Source: Lysinibacillus timonensis (GTDB lineage Bacteria; Bacillota; Bacilli; Bacillales_A; Planococcaceae). From it: 64,000 nt of DNA. Position 1 is the first letter of the stretch. Each line of letters begins with the position of its first letter. A program made the position numbers and the translations under genes. The notes under the pieces are model-generated. The model did not search any database. It saw only the letters and a list, made by a program, of their open reading frames with translations, and had not been told where the DNA came from. Below are positions 58,266-64,000 of the stretch, one piece after another. The DNA lies in NCBI RefSeq assembly GCF_900291985.1, contig NZ_LT985980.1, forward strand, positions 2,206,001 to 2,270,000, read 5' to 3'.

Positions 58266-58517
58266 TTATATTGAAAAGTCCATATCCTCATGCTTATCTG
58301 CATGCTTGTTTTTTGGTTTAAAGGTTTTACAGCATGTATCTTGAGAACTACTTGCTTCTTCCTTTAGCTTTTCAAAATCAAAATCTGAAGCAAACTCTGT
58401 TTGACGATTCCTAGAATGATAATCCATGTCTACTTGAATTTTTTCAGCACCACAAAGATTTCCTTCTTTATGGAATATACAATTCGCTACAGAACAGTTT
58501 ACTTCTACATTCGGCAT
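58266..58517 (-). CDS. DUF1540 protein with GPR-site-like motif
   Basis: An 83-residue protein with an N-terminal DUF1540 pattern (VEVNCSVANCIFHKEGNLCGAEKIQVD; Cys 8, 13, 22) and the paired Cys at DTCCKTF (62-63). Between them, residues 40-46 read TEFASDF, which resembles the site cut by the germination protease GPR in SASPs (EFASE). The start is chosen at MPNVEV, with GAGGAGG upstream; a longer frame of 22 codons is not supported. Its upstream region shares sequence with that of the gene at 60549. Confidence 0.8.
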   Translation of the reverse strand: MPNVEVNCSVANCIFHKEGNLCGAEKIQVDMDYHSRNRQTEFASDFDFEKLKEEASSSQDTCCKTFKPKNKHADKHEDMDFSI

Positions 58518-58660
58518 TGCTCTCTCCTCCTCATTGAGATGAATGAAAAATATAAAGATCATATACGTATCTTCATATTTCACTATATAGCTTGTGCAAT
58601 ATAGTGATTTTTATTTAGTTCTATCTATTATTTAATAAACAATCAAAATCCTTTTACATT

Positions 58661-59689
58661 TTAGGTAAAATATTCCAATTTAGCTGTTGGAAAAAATTTT
58701 TCCATGTAACCATATAGATGTTCTTTAATATCTTCTTCCTCATCTTTTTGATATATAAACTTGTTAATGCCGTATTTACCCCATTTTACGCGACGCGATT
58801 CCTCATCTAATTCTAGTTTTGTCATAGGGTAGTTCTTCTCAATAACCTTTTTCGCAGGTCTTGTGAACCTATGTTGGATAAATTCGAATGTAATATCTTT
58901 CCGTGCATCTTCAGGTAGTTCTTTATCAAGGCGCTCGAACATATGATAATATCCTTCTTCCCAACCTTCATGAAGGTAAATAGGGGCTACAATAAACCCT
59001 AAAGGATACCCAGCTCGTGCTACTTTTCCAGCTGCTTCAATCCGTTTATCCAATGGTGAAGTTCCAGGCTCAAAATGTTTAATGACATAATCAGCATTTA
59101 CACTGAAACGAAATCGAGTTTTCCCATTATGTTTAGCATCTAATAAGTGATCAACATGATGAAATTTAGTCACGAAACGTAAGTGACCTAAATCTGATTT
59201 TCCAAAATGTTCAATTGCCCTTTTTAATGTATGCGTTAAATGATCTAGACCTACAATATCTGACGTACAGGATGCCTCGAAACGAGTAACTTCTGGTGCT
59301 CTTTCTTCCATATAACGATCTGCAGCATCTAAAATTTCCTCCACATTTACATATGTACGAATGTAAGGTTTACTTCCCATTGTTGTTTGAAGATAACAAT
59401 AATGGCAATGTCCCATACAACCAGTAGCAAATGGGATTGCGTATTCTGCAGACGGTTTGGATGTATCAAATTTAAGCGTTTTCCGAATTCCCACAACTAG
59501 TGTAGACTTTGCTATACGATACTTTTGAAAGTCATTATCTCCAGGTAAATTACGGACTTGATTATGAGAGGTGGTATACCTAATTTCAATTCCCATATCT
59601 TTGAATTTTTCCATTAACTCATGACCTAAAGGATAGTCCAATGCCTTAGGTTCAAAATAGACCAATTGGGGAGTAAAAGGTTTTCTCAT
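58661..59689 (-). CDS. splB: Spore photoproduct lyase
   Basis: A 342-residue radical-SAM enzyme that directly reverses the thymine dimer (spore photoproduct) made in UV-exposed spores. The cluster Cys residues are 91, 95 and 98 in GCMGHCHYC. The extra catalytic Cys141 is in FEASCTSDIVG. The downstream RFSVNADYVIKHFEPGTSPL region is also family-typical. It overlaps splA by 4 bases and is presumably forespore-expressed. Confidence 0.96.
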   Translation of the reverse strand: MRKPFTPQLVYFEPKALDYPLGHELMEKFKDMGIEIRYTTSHNQVRNLPGDNDFQKYRIAKSTLVVGIRKTLKFDTSKPSAEYAIPFATGCMGHCHYCYLQTTMGSKPYIRTYVNVEEILDAADRYMEERAPEVTRFEASCTSDIVGLDHLTHTLKRAIEHFGKSDLGHLRFVTKFHHVDHLLDAKHNGKTRFRFSVNADYVIKHFEPGTSPLDKRIEAAGKVARAGYPLGFIVAPIYLHEGWEEGYYHMFERLDKELPEDARKDITFEFIQHRFTRPAKKVIEKNYPMTKLELDEESRRVKWGKYGINKFIYQKDEEEDIKEHLYGYMEKFFPTAKLEYFT

Positions 59690-59925
59690 GCTGTATGCTC
59701 TCCAAAATATTGTGCATACGCTTCTTCTGCTTCAGCTTTGCTCGTATAAATAGCCGTATCTTCTGTAATTGGATAGTATGTCTCGTAAATAAAAACAGCT
59801 AATTCCTTTTCGTTCTCTGGATTTTTTACTACTGCCGCTTCTTGAACATTTGCAACATCCTGTGTATGGGGATTGCGAATAAAAACATAAACTATATCTC
59901 CAGCTTTTACATGATTGTTGTTCAT
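59686..59925 (-). CDS. splA: SplA-like transcriptional regulator
   Basis: A 79-residue protein directly before splB, the normal partner. B. subtilis SplA is a TRAP-related negative regulator of splB. Sequence such as GDIVYVFIRNPHTQDVANVQEA and AVFIYETYYPI fits. GTAGGTG lies before the ATG. A start-stop overlap (ATGA) couples it with splB. Confidence 0.88.
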   Translation of the reverse strand: MNNNHVKAGDIVYVFIRNPHTQDVANVQEAAVVKNPENEKELAVFIYETYYPITEDTAIYTSKAEAEEAYAQYFGEHTA

Positions 59926-59964
59926 AATATCACCTACTAAATTTTTATTGTATTAATGAATAAG

Positions 59965-60006
59965 AACCTCATTAATTAAACGAAATGTTTAACAATTAAT
60001 GAGGTT
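59965..60006. terminator. Inverted repeat after the DUF378 gene
   Basis: AACCTCATTAATT with its exact complement 16 bases later, flanked by TTGTTTT on the plus side and TTCTTATT on the minus side. It probably ends the DUF378 transcript on the minus strand. Confidence 0.6.
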
Positions 60007-60022
60007 TTGTTTTGATAAAATG

Positions 60023-60358
60023 TTATACGATTGTATCGTCAGAGTTTTCCCTGCTTTTGTTTCTATTTCTTTCATCTGTAAAATCGTATTCTTCTCCAGC
60101 TTCCATTTGTGTTTGAAAACGTGGGTTCCTATTTACATCAGACTCCATAAGGTCCATCTTATCATCCAGTCTCTTAGCTAAAATTGGTATTGATAATAGC
60201 CCTGCTATACCAACAAGCCCATAAACCCATCTTGATAAGACAGCATCCTGTCCACCAAAGAGATCAGCTACTAAGTCATATTGGAAAAAGCCTACTAGCC
60301 CCCAGTTTAGAGCACCGATAATAACTAAAACTAAAGCAATTCTATAGATTGTTCCCAT
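60023..60358 (-). CDS. DUF378 membrane protein (YuzA-like)
   Basis: A 111-residue protein with two transmembrane segments. It carries the DUF378 motif IIGALNWGLVGFFQYDLVADLFG and VLSRWVYGLVGIAGLLSI. The C-terminal half is a hydrophilic Asp/Glu/Asn tail, which is longer than in the minimal family member. Start at MGTIYRI, with AGGAGG upstream; 30 upstream codons of the frame are not supported. The function is unknown. Confidence 0.82.
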   Translation of the reverse strand: MGTIYRIALVLVIIGALNWGLVGFFQYDLVADLFGGQDAVLSRWVYGLVGIAGLLSIPILAKRLDDKMDLMESDVNRNPRFQTQMEAGEEYDFTDERNRNKSRENSDDTIV

Positions 60359-60548
60359 ACTACACCTCCTTTTACGTAAAACCTTAAGGTTAGACGTTAC
60401 CTTATTTTCTTCTTTAGAAAAGTTTTTATTCTTTAAACTTCTCGTCAAATAAGCAAATAAATGGCAATAAAACTATATAAAAAGAGCTGGAAAGGAATAC
60501 CCTTCCAGCCCTTGAATTTCAATGATTCTTACAGCAATCAATACCTAC

Positions 60549-60779
60549 CTAATTCCATGCAGTTCTTTCACTTACCGGTTTTTCATGTTTAGGTTCAGAC
60601 TCATTTTGAATTCTCTTTCTAGAGTCGTATGTTTGATTTGTTCTTATATCAAACTCAGAAGCAAACTCTTCCTGATTGAATTTGGGATGGCGATTTAGTG
60701 TATTCCCCATTCCAGAAACATTCTGATTTGTACTACATGCACAATTAGACCCAGTTTTGTTCACTTCTAATTTTGACAT
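60549..60779 (-). CDS. Small spore-type protein with GPR-site-like motif
   Basis: A 76-residue hydrophilic protein. The start MSKLEVNKTGSNCAC resembles that of the DUF1540 protein at 58266 (MPNVEVNCSVANC). Residues 38-44 read EFASEFD, an exact match for the GPR germination-protease site class (EFASE). It has only two Cys. No other domain is recognised. The position, near splAB and SASP-type genes, and the composition fit a forespore protein that is degraded at germination, but this is inference. GAGGAGG upstream. Confidence 0.65.
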   Translation of the reverse strand: MSKLEVNKTGSNCACSTNQNVSGMGNTLNRHPKFNQEEFASEFDIRTNQTYDSRKRIQNESEPKHEKPVSERTAWN

Positions 60780-60886
60780 AGCTGTCCTCCTCATCGAATG
60801 AATTGAAAAATATAAAGGAATTTTATACTTTTCACATATAGTTTGCTATTAGAAGGCGTTTTCATGTACTGATATTTTTATACTAT

Positions 60887-61036
60887 TTATTCATCTTTGA
60901 TTTCACCGTCTCCGATTTCATCTTCCTCTTCAATTTCCTCAATTTTTTCCCCTTCTTCGGGCATCTCATCATCCCCACATCCAACAAGAGTGATGACTGA
61001 GAAAGATAAGAAAAGCAAAATAAAAATTCTTTTCAC
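60887..61036 (-). CDS. Short acidic lipoprotein
   Basis: A 49-residue lipoprotein. Its signal ends in the LVGC lipobox with Cys20, and the mature part is only about 30 residues, almost all Glu/Asp/Gly/Ile (EEGEKIEEIEEEDE). The start is the GTG at 61036 with AAAGGAGG upstream; a longer frame does not have a ribosome site. The function is unknown; the acidic tail could bind cations at the membrane surface. Confidence 0.65.
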   Translation of the reverse strand: MKRIFILLFLSFSVITLVGCGDDEMPEEGEKIEEIEEEDEIGDGEIKDE

Positions 61037-61262
61037 AAGCAAACCTCCTTTCACACATGATACTCCTTTATGGCTGAAACCTAATTCCAATCGATTGTTA
61101 GAAATTATCTTTCCACTACATTTGTTATATATGTACATAACTTTATGTATACATGACAAAAATTGGTACCCGCTCCTATCATACTTAATGTATATTTTTT
61201 CAATTAAAAGGTATTTTTTCTTTCCTTTTAATACAAAATAAATATGTATTTAGTTTTTTCGG

Positions 61263-61291
61263 TTGACAAAGTACGACAGCTAAATAACAAT
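61263..61291 (+). promoter_or_regulatory. Probable promoter of ahpC-ahpF
   Basis: Perfect TTGACA (61263-61268), 17 bases, then AACAAT (61286-61291); TAACAA at 16 bases is an alternative -10. Confidence 0.5.
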
Positions 61292-61305
61292 AAATTTTAG
61301 TTAAC

Positions 61306-61340
61306 AATTATTATTAACTACTAAATAGTTAATAATAATT
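61306..61340 (+). promoter_or_regulatory. Perfect 15-base inverted repeat in the ahpC leader
   Basis: AATTATTATTAACTA, a 5-base spacer CTAAA, then its exact complement. It lies between the promoter and the ribosome site. It does not fit the PerR box well. It could be a protein operator or a leader hairpin. Confidence 0.6.
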
Positions 61341-61361
61341 AAATTTATGGAGGTATGAATT

Positions 61362-61925
61362 ATGTCACTAATTGGAAAAGAAGTATTACCATTCACAGCA
61401 CAAGCTTATAAAAACGGCGAATTTATTGAAGTTACAGAACAAAATTTTAAAGGCCAATGGAGTATCGTTTGTTTCTACCCTGCAGACTTTACTTTTGTAT
61501 GTCCAACTGAACTTGAAGATCTACAAAATCAATACCCAGAACTACAAAAACTAGGCGTTGAAGTATATTCTGTTTCAACTGATACTCATTTTGTCCATAA
61601 GGCTTGGCATGATTCATCAGAAGCAATCGGTAAAATTACTTATACAATGATTGGGGATCCATCACATGTCATTTCACGCAACTTTGACGTGTTAATTGAA
61701 GAAGAAGGTGTTGCAGATCGCGGTACTTTCGTTATCGATCCAGATGGTGTAATCCAAGCTTTAGAAATTAATGCAGGTGGCATTGGTCGTGATGCTAGCA
61801 TTCTAATCAACAAAATTAAAGCTGCTCAATATGTGCGTAATAATCCAGGTGAAGTTTGCCCAGCTAAATGGCAAGAAGGCGGCGAAACACTTAAACCAAG
61901 CCTTGATCTTGTAGGTAAAATTTAA
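61362..61925 (+). CDS. ahpC: Alkyl hydroperoxide reductase subunit C (peroxiredoxin)
   Basis: A 187-residue typical 2-Cys peroxiredoxin. The peroxidatic Cys47 is in DFTFVCPTE and the resolving Cys, about 166, is in GEVCPAKW. The intervening [13 protein letters not shown] sequence is AhpC-specific. It reduces H2O2 and organic peroxides using electrons from AhpF. GGAGG precedes the ATG. Confidence 0.97.
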   Translation: MSLIGKEVLPFTAQAYKNGEFIEVTEQNFKGQWSIVCFYPADFTFVCPTELEDLQNQYPELQKLGVEVYSVSTDTHFVHKAWHDSSEAIGKITYTMIGDPSHVISRNFDVLIEEEGVADRGTFVIDPDGVIQALEINAGGIGRDASILINKIKAAQYVRNNPGEVCPAKWQEGGETLKPSLDLVGKI

Positions 61926-61940
61926 GGAGAGCGATTATTC

Positions 61941-63470
61941 ATGGCACTTGATGCAGAAATTAAGTCTCAATTAAGTCAGTACCTACAACTGCTTGAAAAC
62001 GATATCGTTTTGAAAGTTAGTGCAGGAACTGATAAAGCTTCAGAGGAGATGCTAGCTCTAGTAGATGAGCTAGCATCTATGTCATCTAAAATTACCCTAG
62101 AAAGAGTAGAGCTAAAAAGAACTCCAAGCTTTAGTGTGAACCGTATTGGCGAAGATACAGGTGTTACTTTTGCTGGTGTTCCACTTGGACATGAATTTAC
62201 ATCATTAGTATTGGCACTTCTTCAAGTAAGTGGCAGAGCTCCAAAAGTTGATCAAAATGTCATCGATCAAATTAAAAACATTGATGGTACATATCACTTT
62301 GAAACATATGTTAGTTTAACTTGCCATAACTGTCCGGATGTTGTACAAGCATTTAATATAATGAGTGTACTGAATCCTAATATTACCCACACGATGATTG
62401 ATGGGGCCGTTTTCAAAGAGGAAGTTGAAAGCAAGGATATTTTAGCTGTACCTGCGGCTTATGTTAATGGTGAATCATTTGGTAATGGCCGGATGACAAT
62501 GGATGAAATTCTTGCTAAATTAGGCTCTGGTACTAAAGCAGAAGAACTTTCGCAAAAAGAGCCTTATGATGTCTTAGTTGTTGGTGGTGGCCCTGCTGGC
62601 GCAAGTGCGGCAATCTATGCGGCACGTAAAGGGATTCGTACAGGAATCGTTGCAGAACGCTTTGGTGGACAAATCTTAGACACACTAACAATTGAGAATT
62701 TTATTAGTGTCAAAGAGACAGAAGGACCAAAACTTGCTGTAGCTCTTGAAGAGCATGTTAAACAATACAATGTTGATGTTATGAACTTACAACGTGCAAC
62801 ACGATTAGAAAAGAAAGATCTAGTTGAAATTGAATTAGAAAATGGCGCAATTCTTAAGAGTAAAACTGTTATCCTTTCAACTGGTGCTCGTTGGAGAAAC
62901 ATTAATGTTCCTGGTGAAGCTGAGTTTAAAAATAAGGGTGTTGCCTATTGCCCACATTGTGACGGTCCTTTATTTGCTGGAAAAGATGTTGCAGTTATTG
63001 GTGGAGGAAACTCCGGTGTTGAAGCAGCAATTGATCTTGCAGGGATTGTAAAACATGTAACGGTTATTGAATATAATGGAGAGCTAAAAGCAGACGAAGT
63101 ATTACAAAAACGTTTACGTAGTCTTCCAAATGTTACAATCCATACAAATGCTCAAACAAAAGAAATTACTGGTACTGATAAGGTGAATGGTCTTACATTT
63201 GTAGATCGTGAATCGGGCGAAGAAAAACATATCGAATTGGCAGGTGTGTTTGTTCAGATTGGTCTTGTTCCAAACACAGAATGGTTAGAGGGAGCTCTTG
63301 AACGTTCTCGTTTTGGTGAAATCATCGTAGACAAACGTGGTGCAACTACGATTCCTGGTGTATTTGCTGCAGGCGACTGTACAGATAGTGCTTATAAGCA
63401 AATCATTATCTCCATGGGATCCGGTGCAACTGCTGCATTAGCTGCTTTCGATTATCTGATTCGTAACTAA
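61941..63470 (+). CDS. ahpF: Alkyl hydroperoxide reductase subunit F
   Basis: A 509-residue flavoprotein. An N-terminal thioredoxin-like tandem (about 1-195) carries the CHNC redox pair near residue 130 (SLTCHNCPD). FAD and NAD binding sites follow ([36 protein letters not shown]). The second redox pair CPHC is near 337 ([10 protein letters not shown]). It reduces AhpC with NADH. It begins 16 bases after ahpC, in one operon. Confidence 0.97.
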   Translation: MALDAEIKSQLSQYLQLLENDIVLKVSAGTDKASEEMLALVDELASMSSKITLERVELKRTPSFSVNRIGEDTGVTFAGVPLGHEFTSLVLALLQVSGRAPKVDQNVIDQIKNIDGTYHFETYVSLTCHNCPDVVQAFNIMSVLNPNITHTMIDGAVFKEEVESKDILAVPAAYVNGESFGNGRMTMDEILAKLGSGTKAEELSQKEPYDVLVVGGGPAGASAAIYAARKGIRTGIVAERFGGQILDTLTIENFISVKETEGPKLAVALEEHVKQYNVDVMNLQRATRLEKKDLVEIELENGAILKSKTVILSTGARWRNINVPGEAEFKNKGVAYCPHCDGPLFAGKDVAVIGGGNSGVEAAIDLAGIVKHVTVIEYNGELKADEVLQKRLRSLPNVTIHTNAQTKEITGTDKVNGLTFVDRESGEEKHIELAGVFVQIGLVPNTEWLEGALERSRFGEIIVDKRGATTIPGVFAAGDCTDSAYKQIIISMGSGATAALAAFDYLIRN

Positions 63471-63522
63471 TTACTGATCATTTAAGTTAAATTTTCTAGT
63501 TGAAAAATTAACTATCGTAAAT

Positions 63523-63560
63523 TAAAATCACTATTTCTCCTACTGGAAATAGTGATTTTT
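63523..63560 (+). terminator. Terminator after ahpF
   Basis: AAAATCACTATTTC / GAAATAGTGATTTT stem with an 8-base loop, followed by TTTT. The rest of 63561-63809 is gene-free and shows no other signal I can name. Confidence 0.9.
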
Positions 63561-63809
63561 TTTATCCTTAATTTTTATACGTAAATTTTAGTTAGTAAAA
63601 TTAAAGTACCTATCTCTCTAGCTAAGTTACTCATAATACCATCTACTCCTCCCTTCGCATTTAACTTCTTCTATTCACTTATGAAGCCTAATCTATTTGT
63701 TTAACTGAATATTACTAAACTGTAATGAATATATTCTACTAGCACACATTTCGGTGCAATTTGGGTCGTATAGATTTATTCGTCCAAAAAAGAACAGGGG
63801 GAAAGTTAA

Positions 63810-64000
63810 GTGAAGGGGTTTCTAAAGAAAATTAGAATCATTTTCGTCGTTTCAATGTTAGTGTTAGGCTTATTACCTGCAACAGGACAAGCCAAAACTA
63901 AAACGGAATACGACACCAACTATGACAATTATGAATTAGTTTCTACTGCAAATGGTGGTATGGTCGCAACTTCTCACGGTATAGCGACACAGGTAGGCGT
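63810..64000 (+). CDS. ggt: Gamma-glutamyltransferase, N-terminal fragment (cut by window edge)
   Basis: 63 codons of a secreted protein. The signal peptide starts MKGFLKKIRIIFVV and ends near GQA. The mature start contains GGMVATSHGIATQVG, the typical early motif of gamma-glutamyltransferases, normally about 570-590 residues long. It would transfer gamma-glutamyl groups outside the cell. GTG start with AGGGGG upstream. The rest lies outside the window, so I cannot confirm the catalytic Thr. Confidence 0.75.
   Translation, partial: MKGFLKKIRIIFVVSMLVLGLLPATGQAKTKTEYDTNYDNYELVSTANGGMVATSHGIATQVG

Noticed and set aside
60780-60900. Sigma-G promoter before the GPR-motif gene
   Set aside because: TGAATA-like and CATA-like elements are present, but not at a spacing I can defend; the shared block with the paralogue differs in distance.
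61230-61361. PerR box upstream of ahpC
   Set aside because: No 15-base window fits TTATAATNATTATAA well; the AT-rich inverted repeat is a different pattern.

Overview
The window is a low-GC Firmicute chromosome segment from a spore-former of the Bacillaceae/Planococcaceae type. Three things point there: the gene order from ctsR to rpoB, the spore genes (splAB, an SspH-type protein), and an S-layer-homology (SLH) surface protein. Strong GGAGG ribosome sites and frequent GTG/TTG starts fit this. I see no rRNA, tRNA, IS element, phage or CRISPR array.

Bases 1-20,350 are all read from the minus strand and form the conserved housekeeping block, in transcription order: ctsR-mcsA-mcsB-clpC-radA-yacL, ispD, ispF, gltX, then a T-box leader before cysS-mrnC-rlmB-yacP-sigH-rpmG-secE, then nusG, rplK-rplA, an L10-type leader before rplJ-rplL, an rsmC-like methyltransferase, and the 5' end of rpoB. 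Control sites can be read directly: a CtsR operator, a cysteine (UGC) T-box, the L10 attenuator and several -35/-10 pairs. The cysE gene usually found between gltX and cysS is absent.

Bases 20,350-32,700 hold a small membrane protein, an acyl-CoA thioesterase, two aldehyde dehydrogenases (one paired with a DUF779 protein), and a decayed DUF4003-like gene. They also hold a small plus-strand gene of unknown function with a short overlapping upstream ORF, an array of four short palindromes, a RluF-type pseudouridine synthase and a complete branched-chain amino acid ABC importer (livKHMGF).

Bases 32,700-48,600 hold a 1413-residue SLH surface protein, then (upstream on the same strand) a two-component system made of a sensor with two kinase modules and a response regulator with a SARP/BTAD-like output. 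After that come a PsiE-like membrane protein, a six-repeat beta-propeller protein with a Tyr/Gln-rich head, a chromate transporter, an APC amino acid permease and an M20 amidohydrolase.

Bases 48,600-64,000 hold a NagZ-like glycosidase, a YfiH/PgeF-type protein, a four-gene operon (DUF6583-like protein plus a two-permease ABC transporter) and a lipoprotein. A run of small, probably spore-related genes follows: YfhD-like, SspH-like, splA, splB and two paralogous small proteins carrying a GPR-protease-like EFAS(E/D)F motif. The window closes with ahpC-ahpF and the 5' end of a gamma-glutamyltransferase gene.
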